64,000 nucleotides of DNA, taken from assembly GCA_038210135.1 (NCBI GenBank), contig JBBQWZ010000025.1, forward strand, positions 26,459 to 90,458. The letters run 5' to 3'. The notes under the pieces are model-generated. The model did no database searches and was not told where the DNA came from. It saw only the letters and a list, made by a program, of their open reading frames with translations. Shown here piece by piece: positions 7,856 through 17,053 of this stretch (position 1 is its first letter; each line of letters starts with the position of its first letter). The stretch is from JBBQWZ01 sp038210135. GTDB taxonomy: Bacteria > Acidobacteriota > Terriglobia > Bryobacterales > Bryobacteraceae. The position numbers were made by a program, and so were the translations under genes.

Positions 7856-10501
7856 TTACGCGTAAACGAACGAGGAGTCGGCTCCGACTCCGACCCGGAT
7901 CGTGCCCAGTTTGTTGCCTTCCGCCATGGTCGTCAGGATCTGGCGGGAAATGGACGGCAACAAAGTGTTGGTCAGGATGTTGTCCACGTTGCGGGCGCCG
8001 CTCTCGACTTCCGTGCAACGCTTCGCAATTTCTTCGATCACCGCGTCGTCATAAACCAGTTCCAGCTTGTGGTTCTGCTTCAAGCGCCGGATGATCTTGC
8101 CGAGCTTCAACTTGATGATGATCTTCATCGCCTCGTCTTTGATCGGGAAGTACGGAATCACGACCATGCGGCCCAGGAACGCGGGCTTGAAGATTTTGTC
8201 GAGTTCCGGCTTCATGGCCTTCACCAGGCCTTCCGGACTCGGCATGGTCTCTGGATCCGCGACCAACTTCATCAGTGTGTCGGTTGCCGCGTTCGAAGTC
8301 AGAATGATGATTGTGTTCTTGAAATCGATTTCGCGGCCTTCGCCGTCTTCCATCATTCCCTTATCGAAAACCTGGAAGAAGAGCTCCAGTACGTCGGGAT
8401 GCGCTTTTTCGACCTCGTCAAGCAGTACGACCGAATAGGGCCGGCGCCGGACGGCCTCGGTGAGCACGCCGCCTTCGCCGTAGCCGACGTATCCGGGAGG
8501 CGAACCTTTGAGCGTCGAAACGGTATGCGCTTCCTGGAACTCCGACATGTTGATCGTGATCATGTTGCGCTCGCCGCCGTACAAAAGATCGGACAGCGCC
8601 AATGCGGTTTCCGTCTTGCCGACGCCCGAAGGGCCAACCAGCATGAAGACGCCTATCGGTTTGTTCGGATCTTCGAGCCGCGCCTTCGAAGTCTGAATGC
8701 GCTGCGTAATGCCTTCGAGGGCATGATCCTGCCCGATGACGCGCGAGCCGAGATGGCTGGTGAGTTCGAGAATCGTCTTGACCTCGTCCTTCAGCATATT
8801 TCCGACAGGAATTCCTGTCCACGCCGCGATCACTTCGCCCACGATCTGCGCATCCACGCAGACGCGCATGAGCGGAGTTTCGCCTTGCAGCGCGATCAAC
8901 TCTCCGTCGAGCTTCTTGGTTTCCGCCTTCAGCGATTCGATTTCGCCGGCGGTCGGCGCGACTTCGCCTTCCTTCAATTCGCCTTCGAGCCGCGCACGGA
9001 CTTCGCGCAGCCGCATGACGAGGGTTTTTTCTTTTTCAAAACGCGCACCCAAGTCGGCGAACTTCGCCTCGACGTCCGTTTTCTCAATGTCGATTTCGGC
9101 GATCCGTTCGGAATGATCCGCCCCGGTCTGCGTTTCGCGATTCAGGACGCGCGCCTGTACGGCGAGATCGTCGATGCGGCGCTGCATATCTTCGAGCGCG
9201 GCCGGAATCGCATTCTGACCGAGCGCCAAGCGCGCGCAGGCCGTGTCCAGAACGCTGACCGCCTTATCCGGCAGTTGGCGGCCGGCGATGTAGCGGTGCG
9301 AGAAGCGTACAGCCGAGGCGAGTCCTTCGTCGAGAATGCGCACATTGTGGTGCTTCTCGAGCGCTCCGGTAATGCCGCGCAACATCACCGCACAGGTCAA
9401 TTCATCCGGCTCGTCTATTTTGACGACTTGGAAACGGCGGGCGAGGGCCGGATCCTTTTCGAAGTATTTCTTGTACTCGCTCCAGGTCGTTGCAGCAATC
9501 GTACGCAGTTCGCCGCGGGCGAGGGCGGGCTTCAAAAGGTTCGCCGCATCGCCCTGCCCTGCGGCCCCGCCAGCGCCAATCATGGTGTGCGCTTCGTCGA
9601 TGAACAGGATGATGGGCGTGGGCGACGACTTCACTTCTTCGATCAGGCCCTTCAGCCGATTCTCGAATTCGCCCTTGATTCCGGCGCCGGCCTGCAGCAT
9701 CGCCAGATCGAGCGAGCGGAGGGTAACGTTTTTCAGCGGCGGCGGGACATCGCCCTGCGCAATGCGCAACGCGAAGCCTTCGACGACGGCCGTCTTTCCG
9801 ACGCCCGCTTCACCGGTGAGAATCGGATTGTTTTGCCGGCGGCGCATCAGGATGTCGATGATCTGCCGGACTTCCTTGTCGCGGCCGAGGACGTTGTCGA
9901 TCTTGCCCTTCCGCGCGTTGGCGGTCATGTCCACCGTGTATGCATCGAGGTTCGGCGTTTTGCCGCCTGCCTTTTTCGGAGCTTCGCCAGGAGCACCGGC
10001 TTCCTCTTCTGCTCCGAAGTCGTCGTCCTCCGAGGATCCGGCAACGATCTTGCTGAACTCCTTCTTGAAGACTTCGACTTGAATTTTTTGCAGTTCCTTC
10101 GAGAATTCACGCACGATGCGCGCGAGTTCTTCGGTGGCAAGCAGAGCCAGAAGGACATGGCCGGTGCGAATTCGCTCCGCACCGAAATCGATGGAGCCGA
10201 TGGTCCACGCCTCGGTCAGCATCTTCACGACCGTCGGCGAGAAAGCGGGCGTGCGCGCGTTACCGGTTTTCAGCTTGTCGAGGCTACGCTCAATTTCCTT
10301 CTGCAGGCGGCCTCCATCTACCCCGAACTGGTGCAGCACTTTTGCCACATCGCTATCGGGCAGATCCAGCATCTTCAGAAGAAAATGCTCGACCTCGATG
10401 TCGTAATGGGTACGCGATAGACAGAGTCCAGCGGCACCCTCGAGCGTTCCGCGCGTCGCGTCGTTCAATTTGCCGATTAGGCTTTTCAGGTTCACACTCA
10501 T
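7856..10501 (-). CDS. clpV: T6SS sheath-recycling AAA+ ATPase ClpV (TssH)
   Basis: The 881-residue product has the ClpB/ClpV layout: N-domain (1-150), first nucleotide-binding domain with Walker A GEAGVGKT at 230-237 and Walker B LFIDEA at 299-304, a middle coiled coil (about 430-535), and a second AAA+ domain with Walker A GPSGVGKT at 623-630. The N-terminus (LIGKLNDATRGTLEGAAGLC) is the ClpV type, which binds the N-terminal helix of TssC and disassembles contracted sheath. It lies inside the operon between tssG and vgrG. The large linker of Asp/Glu/Ala/Pro at about 155-180 is unremarkable for the family. Confidence 0.97.
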   Translation of the reverse strand: MSVNLKSLIGKLNDATRGTLEGAAGLCLSRTHYDIEVEHFLLKMLDLPDSDVAKVLHQFGVDGGRLQKEIERSLDKLKTGNARTPAFSPTVVKMLTEAWTIGSIDFGAERIRTGHVLLALLATEELARIVREFSKELQKIQVEVFKKEFSKIVAGSSEDDDFGAEEEAGAPGEAPKKAGGKTPNLDAYTVDMTANARKGKIDNVLGRDKEVRQIIDILMRRRQNNPILTGEAGVGKTAVVEGFALRIAQGDVPPPLKNVTLRSLDLAMLQAGAGIKGEFENRLKGLIEEVKSSPTPIILFIDEAHTMIGAGGAAGQGDAANLLKPALARGELRTIAATTWSEYKKYFEKDPALARRFQVVKIDEPDELTCAVMLRGITGALEKHHNVRILDEGLASAVRFSHRYIAGRQLPDKAVSVLDTACARLALGQNAIPAALEDMQRRIDDLAVQARVLNRETQTGADHSERIAEIDIEKTDVEAKFADLGARFEKEKTLVMRLREVRARLEGELKEGEVAPTAGEIESLKAETKKLDGELIALQGETPLMRVCVDAQIVGEVIAAWTGIPVGNMLKDEVKTILELTSHLGSRVIGQDHALEGITQRIQTSKARLEDPNKPIGVFMLVGPSGVGKTETALALSDLLYGGERNMITINMSEFQEAHTVSTLKGSPPGYVGYGEGGVLTEAVRRRPYSVVLLDEVEKAHPDVLELFFQVFDKGMMEDGEGREIDFKNTIIILTSNAATDTLMKLVADPETMPSPEGLVKAMKPELDKIFKPAFLGRMVVIPYFPIKDEAMKIIIKLKLGKIIRRLKQNHKLELVYDDAVIEEIAKRCTEVESGARNVDNILTNTLLPSISRQILTTMAEGNKLGTIRVGVGADSSFVYA

Positions 10502-10533
10502 GGCAACCTCAACTTTTCCGTTCTAAATTGTAT

Positions 10534-11727
10534 CTATTGCAACTGCAAGATCGTATCACTCGCGTCTTCTAGCCGGGGCGCCGTTTTCACCCAACTCGTC
10601 CAGCCCAGTTGCGGGGCCTGTTCGTCCGTCAACGCGATACCACCCAGCCGGCTGCTTCCAAGCTCGCAGGCCGGAACTTCATTCTTCGCAAGAACTAACT
10701 GGACTTCAAAATCGAATTCGCTGCGCGCAAAAAACCGCGTCATCGCTTTCAGCGGTTCCCAGCCGCTTCCATTGGGAAGGAAATCCCGATACTGCTCGAG
10801 CGTCAAGGGGCCGAGCTGGATCCGTACGCTGGATTGCTGATCCCAGATTTCGTCGCCCACGATGGCGCCGATTCCCAACTGCTCCGAGAGCGTATTTCCG
10901 CGTTCAAACTGGAATTGCGTCGGCTCATCAAGCCGGTGCCAGGCACCGACGAATTGCTCGACCTGAACGGGCACGTCGAAGTAATCCCACAAGATCTGCT
11001 GGAGGGCTGTAGCGGAGCGCGGCTGCAGAGAGAGTAGGCCGGAATAGAACAAAAGGGAGTCGTCTTCGACGGCCGGCTCCCCATTTTCTTTTCGCGCCAA
11101 GCGTCGCGCGAGCCCCGGCGACCCGAGCCCGATCAGGTCCATCAGATGATGCGAAAACCGGTCACGCTCGCCACGTTCGTAGGCAATCGTAAAACGGTAT
11201 TTCTCCCACGCCTGATAGAACAGCGAGATCATCCGGTGGTTGAAAATATCAAGGAATGACGCCAGCGCGCGATCGCGCTCGCGCAGGCGCTGGACCAGCA
11301 TTTCCGTGTAATAAAGCGGCAGCAAACCGGATGGGCCGGTGAGACCCATGAAGTTCACCACCATCACGGGAATGTTCGTCGGAGGCGGCGGCTTCCGGCC
11401 CGTTGGCGGCAGTTCACCCGGACGCAGAGGCCATAAAACGGTTTGAATCTGACTGGCCGGAAACGGAAAAGAGTTATGCGCGGCGAAGCGCAGGACTTCA
11501 CGCGAGGGCGCGACAAAGCGGCCGATCGGGCTGCGCTCCGGCGACAGGCGTTCGAACAGGCGCACCGCTTGAAAGAAGCGGAATTCCTGCGGTACCGTCC
11601 GCAGAAGATTCTCCACGGCGTGATAGCGCGACGGCGACAAAGCGATCGCCTCCGCAATCTCCGGAGGCAACACTTCGGCGTCGGCCGCAACTACATCAAG
11701 ATCGTCCGTCCGGCTCTCGGGGGCCAT
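10534..11727 (-). CDS. tssG: T6SS baseplate protein TssG
   Basis: The 397-residue product matches TssG/ImpH/VasB in length and key segments: FRFFQAVRLFERL near the start, the VNFMGLTGPSGLLPLYYTEML motif, and DIFNHRMISLFYQAWEKYR. TssG forms the wedge with TssF and TssE. The ATG at 11727 overlaps the 3' end of tssF by 37 bases, which suggests translational coupling. It is followed by clpV after 32 bases. Confidence 0.95.
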   Translation of the reverse strand: MAPESRTDDLDVVAADAEVLPPEIAEAIALSPSRYHAVENLLRTVPQEFRFFQAVRLFERLSPERSPIGRFVAPSREVLRFAAHNSFPFPASQIQTVLWPLRPGELPPTGRKPPPPTNIPVMVVNFMGLTGPSGLLPLYYTEMLVQRLRERDRALASFLDIFNHRMISLFYQAWEKYRFTIAYERGERDRFSHHLMDLIGLGSPGLARRLARKENGEPAVEDDSLLFYSGLLSLQPRSATALQQILWDYFDVPVQVEQFVGAWHRLDEPTQFQFERGNTLSEQLGIGAIVGDEIWDQQSSVRIQLGPLTLEQYRDFLPNGSGWEPLKAMTRFFARSEFDFEVQLVLAKNEVPACELGSSRLGGIALTDEQAPQLGWTSWVKTAPRLEDASDTILQLQ

Positions 11728-13532
11728 TCCTTGACGAGTTCCTTTCTCTGCTTGGTTCGCACGGCGAGTTGGCTGAAACTATTCAGGGTCGCGTAATGAC
11801 CTAGAAAATTTTCGAGTACCGACGCAAACAGAAAGACGCCTCCGCCGACAAATAGCTCCTCGTCAAATTCAATTTCGACTCTGGTCCCGCGGGCGAAAGA
11901 AATTCCATTCTCCGAAATCAGCCGGGTAAAGTGACGGCGGCTGTGGAGAGCCGTGATCCCGTCAATATGCTTCTCTGAAAATGCCGTGCCGGTGAAATTG
12001 TAGAGCTTAAGAATCTCCTGCAGCGACTCTTTACCTTCGCTCACGAGTGACAAATAGTTCAGCGATAAGTGCGAAATCAGCCGCCAAAAAGAACTGCGGC
12101 CAACCGGCGGTCGAATCGGATTGGTTGGCTTGCGGAGGGCCACGATCCGCTTGATGGCGACACCGGACTCGAGCTGGAAATCTCCTGCTTCGTTGCCAAA
12201 CGGCAGCTTGGCCGGAAGGTCGCGATTCGTGCATGTGGTCCGCACTGTCAGCGTGTCCGCATCCGGTTTCACCGGCCGGGTTGACAGGTCAACCATCGAC
12301 AGGTAGACCTCGGTACCGTCGTCGTTCTTGCGTCCCGAAGGACGGCGGCTGGCCATCCAAAATGTCTGCTTGCGGTCCTTGATCGTGGCGTGGCGGTACG
12401 AATAAAAGGGCTCGAACCGCATCACATCGCTATTCTGCGGATTGATGCTGACCACTTCGTCCACCGAGAATACTTCGGTCGCATTCGGACGCCGGATATC
12501 GGGAACGATCGGATACTCGTACTTGCGCTGATCGAGCATGATCGGTTCCGCGGTCTGCGGAAAGAGGTTGATCACCGGCGACGCATTCAGCCGGAAGGTA
12601 CGGTCGGAAATCCCCAGCTCGAGAATCTGGCGCCGATCACTCTGCTCGAATTGGGTGATGAGAAACACGATTTCCATCCGGTTCTTGAAGTTGCTCGCGG
12701 CGAGCGCTTCGAGACCCGTGAGGTCAAAAAAGAAGAATTTCTCCGGAAAAGCGAAATACTCCTGGAGAATGCGATACCCGAGGAAGGAGCGGCGCGGGAA
12801 AGGCAGCAGTCCCTCGCCCTCTTCAAACCCCACCGGGCGCAGCGCTTCCGGACGCAGAACGATGGGCCGGACCTTCGACATCGGAGTCGGGTCGCGAACG
12901 AGAATCTGGGCCAGATTGCAATTTAACAGCTCGTACAGGCCGTGGACCACGTTGCTTTCACCGGCCAGGTGAATGCGCAAGGTATCCATCTTGAGCTTTG
13001 AAATCTCAACTTCCGCCGGACCACGCAATTCGAAGCGAACCGCTACCGAAGCTTCGAGCGATTTCACCGGCGGCGCCAGCCGGTCCGGCGTGGTCCACTG
13101 TCCACCAGTGACCGTCAGCGGCCACACGGTGGTGTCGTAACAGGTCTGGAACTGGCACGGAACTCCGCCGACTGTATCCGAACTCAGTTTCGATCCGCGG
13201 ACCACTTTCTGCGGAGTTGTCACGCCGCCTTTTTCGGCATCCAGGTGGAACTGTACGATCGACGCCGACGGGATGGGCCGCACGTAATGCGGGTACACGA
13301 TGCTTAACAGCGCTTCCGTGATCTCCGGAAACTCGTCGTCGATCTTAAGGTGGACGCGCGCAGCGAGCAGCGCGAAGGCTTCCATCAGCCGCTCGACATG
13401 CGGATCCTCGCACTTGTCCGGCTCGAGCAGCAGGCGCGCAGCGACGCGCGGGTATTTGTCGGCAAAGTCCGCGCCCATCTGGCGCAGGAAATTGAGTTCG
13501 CGTTCGTAATAAAGAAGCAGGTCGTCACGCAT
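11691..13532 (-). CDS. tssF: T6SS baseplate protein TssF
   Basis: The product (613 residues from ATG at 13532) begins with the family signature MRDDLLLYYERELNFLRQMGADFADKYP (abbreviated: ..LLxYYERELxFLR..FA..YP) and has the ARLLLEPDKCEDPHVERLMEAFALLAAR-type segment. A TTG seven codons upstream (13553) is possible, but ATG at 13532 gives the conserved N-terminus and is preceded by a G-rich ribosome site. TssF pairs with TssG in the baseplate wedge. Its end overlaps tssG. Confidence 0.95.
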   Translation of the reverse strand: MRDDLLLYYERELNFLRQMGADFADKYPRVAARLLLEPDKCEDPHVERLMEAFALLAARVHLKIDDEFPEITEALLSIVYPHYVRPIPSASIVQFHLDAEKGGVTTPQKVVRGSKLSSDTVGGVPCQFQTCYDTTVWPLTVTGGQWTTPDRLAPPVKSLEASVAVRFELRGPAEVEISKLKMDTLRIHLAGESNVVHGLYELLNCNLAQILVRDPTPMSKVRPIVLRPEALRPVGFEEGEGLLPFPRRSFLGYRILQEYFAFPEKFFFFDLTGLEALAASNFKNRMEIVFLITQFEQSDRRQILELGISDRTFRLNASPVINLFPQTAEPIMLDQRKYEYPIVPDIRRPNATEVFSVDEVVSINPQNSDVMRFEPFYSYRHATIKDRKQTFWMASRRPSGRKNDDGTEVYLSMVDLSTRPVKPDADTLTVRTTCTNRDLPAKLPFGNEAGDFQLESGVAIKRIVALRKPTNPIRPPVGRSSFWRLISHLSLNYLSLVSEGKESLQEILKLYNFTGTAFSEKHIDGITALHSRRHFTRLISENGISFARGTRVEIEFDEELFVGGGVFLFASVLENFLGHYATLNSFSQLAVRTKQRKELVKEWPPRAGRTILM

Positions 13533-13600
13533 GGCGTGGCCCCCGTTGCGCAATCAGCCGGCCCGATGTTCCGGTTCGCTGGTACGTCTTCAAGCTGCTT

Positions 13601-14095
13601 CTAGGTCCCTTCGCCTTTGACCTGATATTCACCGCTCATCATTTGATAAACAGTATCAAACGACACGCGCTCGGGTGCCGGGTCCATCATCAGCAGGCCT
13701 TCGATGCCGAAATTTAACGTGCGGTTCGTCGCCGTGGGCTCGTTTTTGAGAAGAACCTTAACTTGTTTCAGGCGCGGCTCAAAAAAAGTGATGCATTCGC
13801 CGAGCGATCGCAGCAGCTTGTTCCGATCCCGATTATTCATGACGGACATGGCGGTGAAGTCCGGAAGCCCGTAGTTGAACACGCTTTTCTGCAACTCCGG
13901 GAATTCATCCCCGGCAGCTTCTGGATTTCGTCGCGTGTTCAGCAGCCATTCGAGGTCGCGGCGAACATTTCGCTTGAGCAGCGCGACGGCTTCCCGACGG
14001 GTCGCGGGATGCTTCACGTCGTCGTCGATCAGGCGGTCGATGAGCGACTGCGTGACCAGATCTGTTGGAGTATTTCGAGAGTCCTGCGCCATCAC
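13601..14095 (-). CDS. tssE: T6SS gp25-like baseplate protein TssE
   Basis: The 164-residue product has the gp25/TssE features: a SLIDRL-like N-terminal helix, the RNVRRDLEWLLNTRR segment that starts the conserved lysozyme-like fold, NYGLPDF, and a C-terminal EPRL..V.V stretch. TssE initiates sheath polymerisation at the baseplate. Two consecutive ATG codons (14095, 14092) are both possible starts. It lies 68 bases upstream of tssF in transcription order. Confidence 0.93.
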   Translation of the reverse strand: MMAQDSRNTPTDLVTQSLIDRLIDDDVKHPATRREAVALLKRNVRRDLEWLLNTRRNPEAAGDEFPELQKSVFNYGLPDFTAMSVMNNRDRNKLLRSLGECITFFEPRLKQVKVLLKNEPTATNRTLNFGIEGLLMMDPAPERVSFDTVYQMMSGEYQVKGEGT

Positions 14096-14102
14096 CCACC
14101 TG

Positions 14103-14231
14103 CTAGAAGCTTCGTTGTCTCGGCCGCGGAACGAATTCCGCGTTGCAGAATCGGGCGGCTTCCAGCGCGTCTTCGACGCCAGCTAACCAGAGACGGCAAC
14201 CAACGGAATATGGCCGCGCGGTTTCTCTCAT
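14103..14231 (-). CDS. Possible small protein of 42 residues inside the T6SS operon
   Basis: Between tagJ and tssE there is a 163-base gap, long for this operon. It holds an ATG frame of 42 codons ending TAG, starting MRETARPYSVGCRLWLAGVE and containing two Cys. A GGAG lies eight bases before the ATG. I recognise no family. It could be a real small T6SS accessory protein or a chance frame; the evidence is only position, a plausible ribosome site and lack of overlap. Confidence 0.3.
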   Translation of the reverse strand: MRETARPYSVGCRLWLAGVEDALEAARFCNAEFVPRPRQRSF

Positions 14232-14258
14232 GGGAGAAGCTCCACGCGGCGGGGATGA

Positions 14259-14999
14259 TCAGGCTTCCGCAGCCGGTTCCGATTCCGCGGAATTAAATTC
14301 CACGGTCCGCAGTTCGAGGATCGGCACGTCTTCGCCGTCGATGAGGAAAGTCCGCTGCCCATACGGTAACGCGTCTTCCCCTTCCGGCTCCCATACCGTC
14401 ATTCGCCCCAGACGCACATTGCCGTCTGCATGTTTGTAACTGAACGGCGAAATTACCGGCAGCAGGATTTCACCCAGCTCTTTTTCTTTGAAGGCAGGTC
14501 CGGTTCGCACCAGCGCCTGCGACCAGATCAGATCGCGTAGTCGCGCCGGTTTCTGAATTTCAATCTTCTCGATGTGAGCGAACGGCATCCACATGTAGGC
14601 GCCGGCCGTAAACATCTCCAGCCGCCTGCCGATCCTCGGATCCGCATCCTCAATCGAGGTGAATGGCTTCGTGACGCCATCCACACCAGTCCAAGTGCCA
14701 CCGCGGTTGTCCTCGGGCACTTCTCCGGCTGGATACTCTTTTTTCTCGAAGAGCTCATGCCGCTGGCGGTCAGCGTGAAGCGCCGATCGATACAGCATCG
14801 CTCCTAAATCGGTGTTCTTATTCTCGCCGGCCAAAATGTTCAAGTGCTTTGCCGCGCGCTCCCAATCGCCCGCAAAGCAAAGCAGCTCGAACAGAAACGT
14901 ACGGCGCCGGGCGTCACCCGGGTTGTCCCGGACTTCGACGCCCAGCGCCTTGATCGCTTCATCTAATTGACCGGCCTGATACAGTTCCCTGGATGTCAT
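14259..14999 (-). CDS. tagJ: T6SS accessory protein TagJ (ImpE family)
   Basis: The 246-residue product fits the ImpE/TagJ (HsiE) family: a TPR-like N-terminal half (LYQAGQLDEAIKALGVEVRDNPGDARRRTFLFELLCFAGDWERAAKHL..) and a C-terminal domain with AYMWMPFAHIEKIEI and a run ending GQRTFLIDGEDVPILELRTVEF. TagJ binds the sheath protein TssB and is thought to help ClpV recruitment. It is present only in some T6SS classes. It sits between hcp and tssE. Confidence 0.88.
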   Translation of the reverse strand: MTSRELYQAGQLDEAIKALGVEVRDNPGDARRRTFLFELLCFAGDWERAAKHLNILAGENKNTDLGAMLYRSALHADRQRHELFEKKEYPAGEVPEDNRGGTWTGVDGVTKPFTSIEDADPRIGRRLEMFTAGAYMWMPFAHIEKIEIQKPARLRDLIWSQALVRTGPAFKEKELGEILLPVISPFSYKHADGNVRLGRMTVWEPEGEDALPYGQRTFLIDGEDVPILELRTVEFNSAESEPAAEA

Positions 15000-15023
15000 G
15001 GGACCTCAGGCTCTCGCTTTGGA

Positions 15024-15509
15024 TTAGACGGACTTGTTCGCCTTCAAGTCGTAGCCGGCCTTGATCGCTCCACCGAGCGAACCATCAGCCTTCTGCTCCT
15101 TGTACTCGATTTCCATCTTGGCGTAGTTCATGGAAATCTGTTCGGTCGCCATTACCGCGCCCTGGCTTCCGCCGGTCTGGTAGGACGAAACCATCATGTC
15201 CGTGAAGGTGTACTTCAGGAACTCCTGCTGCTCCTTACCGGCCTTGCGGCAGACCAGCGTGGCCTTCTTGATGTGTTCGCCAGTGGCGCACGCAAGCAAC
15301 AACTTCGGTGCCGCTTTGTTCACGGTCATCACGAAGTGGAAGTCCTGCATGCTCACTTTGCCTGCACCACCGCCACCGCCACCGGCGTGCGAACCAGCGT
15401 TCGACTCGCCCCAGGACCACGATAAAACATCGATGTCGCCCTTGTGCTTGCTATCTTGGCTTTCACCTTCAATGCCATCAATCTTCAAGAAATAATCTAC
15501 AGCTGCCAT
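15024..15509 (-). CDS. hcp: T6SS inner-tube protein Hcp (TssD)
   Basis: The 161-residue product is a typical Hcp: N-terminal YFLKIDGIEGES, a D-V-L-S-W-S-W-G strand, the FHFVMTVNKAAPKLLLACATGEHI segment, and a C-terminal strand (EQISMNYAKMEIEYKEQ). Hcp forms stacked hexameric rings that fill the sheath. A Gly-rich loop (GGGGGGAG near residue 46) is the only slightly unusual part and lies in the family's variable extended loop. It has the strongest ribosome site in the operon, in keeping with the high amount of Hcp needed. Confidence 0.97.
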   Translation of the reverse strand: MAAVDYFLKIDGIEGESQDSKHKGDIDVLSWSWGESNAGSHAGGGGGGAGKVSMQDFHFVMTVNKAAPKLLLACATGEHIKKATLVCRKAGKEQQEFLKYTFTDMMVSSYQTGGSQGAVMATEQISMNYAKMEIEYKEQKADGSLGGAIKAGYDLKANKSV

Positions 15510-15514
15510 ATTGG

Positions 15515-15521
15515 CCTCCTT
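15515..15521 (-). promoter_or_regulatory. Strong Shine-Dalgarno site of hcp
   Basis: AAGGAGG on the minus strand ends five bases before the hcp ATG at 15509. It matches the anti-Shine-Dalgarno sequence for seven bases, better than other genes in this operon. Confidence 0.75.
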
Positions 15522-15558
15522 GTCTTAATACGCGCGTTCGGCGAAAAAAGGGATCAAT

Positions 15559-17052
15559 TTACTTACGGGCCGATGCCGGAAGTTCCGCTACCAGGCGCAA
15601 CGACACCGACAGCTCATCCAGCTGGAAGTGAGGCCGCAAAAATGCTACTGCGCGGTACGCACCCGGCTTCCCGGGAATCTCCGCCACCTGAATCGACGCC
15701 TCACGCAAAGGATGCGAAGCCTTCACCGACGGCGAAGCGGTGTCATCCGGCGTGACGTAATTCTGAATCCACTGATTGAGCCAGCGTTCACAATCCGTTC
15801 GCGACATGAAGCTGCCGAGTTTGTCTCGCATCATCGACTTGAGGTAGTGCGCGAAGCGGGAGACCGCGAAAATATACGGCAATTGGGTGGACAAACGCGC
15901 GTTCGCGTTGGCCGCGTCCTTGTCATACAACTTTGCCTTCTGCGAGCTCTGCACGCTGAAGAAGGCCGCGTAGTCGGTGCCTTTGCAATGGACCAGCGGG
16001 ATGAAGCCGAGATCCGCCAGTTCTTTTTCACGGCGGTCCGTGATCGGAACTTCGGTCGGGCACTTCATCGCGATATCGCCTTCATCGGTATAGAAGTTGT
16101 GAACCGGCAAGCCCTCGACCAGACCGCCGCCTTCCACTCCGCGAATGGCCGCGCACCAGCCGTGCAGTGCGAAGGCGTTGGTCAGCCGAGCTCCGAGAGC
16201 CCATGCCGCATTGCCCCACAAATACTTGCCGTGCTCGGTTCCGTCCACGTTCTCTTCGTAGGCGAACGCTTCGATCTGATTGGTGGCTTTGCCGTAGGGC
16301 AGGCGCATCAAAATGCGCGGAAGGCACAGACCGACGTAACGGGAATCCTCGCTCTGGCGGAAGCTCTTCCACTTCGCGTATTCCGTCGTGTCGAAGATCT
16401 TGCCGAGATCGCGCGGAGCATCGAGGCTGGTATAGCTATCGAGATTGAAGAAGTCCGGTCCCGCACCCGTCATGAACGGCGCATGGGCTGCCGCCGCGGT
16501 CTGCGAAATACGCTCCAGTAACTCGATGTCTTCCGGTCCCTTGCCGAATTGGAAGTCGCCGATGAGGCCCGCGAATGGGGCGCCGCCGAAAACTCCGTAT
16601 TCTTCTTCGTAGACCTTCTTGAACAAGGCGCTTTGGTCAAATTCAGGAGCGCGCTGCAGATCGCGCAGCAACTCCTTCTTGTTGACGTTCAGCAACTTGA
16701 TCTTCAGCATGTCGCTGGTTTCGCTCTGGTCGAGCATGTACTTCAGCCCGCGCCAGGACGATTCCAGCTTCTGGAACGATTCATGATGCAGAATCTCGTT
16801 CAGCTGAATGGAAAGCAAATGGTCGATCTGCGCGATGCGGGCATTGATCATGGCCTCCGCATCCTTACTGACCGTCATCGAACCTTCGAGGACGCCCTCG
16901 ACGAACTGCCTGACCATATCGCGGCCCTTGTCTCGCGCGCCATCGCGCGCCAGACGGCCTTCATCTACGATTTGGTCCAGCAAACTGCCGCTTTGTTCGA
17001 TAACCTGCTCGCTCGCCGCCGGGGAGGCCGCTGCCGCTTTTTCTTTCGCCAT
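15559..17052 (-). CDS. tssC: T6SS sheath large subunit TssC
   Basis: The 497-residue product matches TssC/VipB: an N-terminal helix region for ClpV contact, the ESSWRGLKYMLDQSETSDMLKIKLLNVNKKELLRDL segment, the GGAPFAGLIGDFQFG loop, LPRILMRLPYG and a C-terminal segment typical of the sheath handshake domain. With TssB it builds the contractile sheath. It starts one base after the tssB stop, with GGAGGAGG in the end of tssB as ribosome site, so the two are coupled at about equal level. Confidence 0.97.
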   Translation of the reverse strand: MAKEKAAAASPAASEQVIEQSGSLLDQIVDEGRLARDGARDKGRDMVRQFVEGVLEGSMTVSKDAEAMINARIAQIDHLLSIQLNEILHHESFQKLESSWRGLKYMLDQSETSDMLKIKLLNVNKKELLRDLQRAPEFDQSALFKKVYEEEYGVFGGAPFAGLIGDFQFGKGPEDIELLERISQTAAAAHAPFMTGAGPDFFNLDSYTSLDAPRDLGKIFDTTEYAKWKSFRQSEDSRYVGLCLPRILMRLPYGKATNQIEAFAYEENVDGTEHGKYLWGNAAWALGARLTNAFALHGWCAAIRGVEGGGLVEGLPVHNFYTDEGDIAMKCPTEVPITDRREKELADLGFIPLVHCKGTDYAAFFSVQSSQKAKLYDKDAANANARLSTQLPYIFAVSRFAHYLKSMMRDKLGSFMSRTDCERWLNQWIQNYVTPDDTASPSVKASHPLREASIQVAEIPGKPGAYRAVAFLRPHFQLDELSVSLRLVAELPASARK

Positions 17053-17053
17053 G

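Noticed and set aside
7844..10420. Very long open frame on the plus strand (858 codons)
   Set aside because: It is exactly antisense to clpV, has no recognisable domain, and follows from GC-rich codon bias of the real gene.
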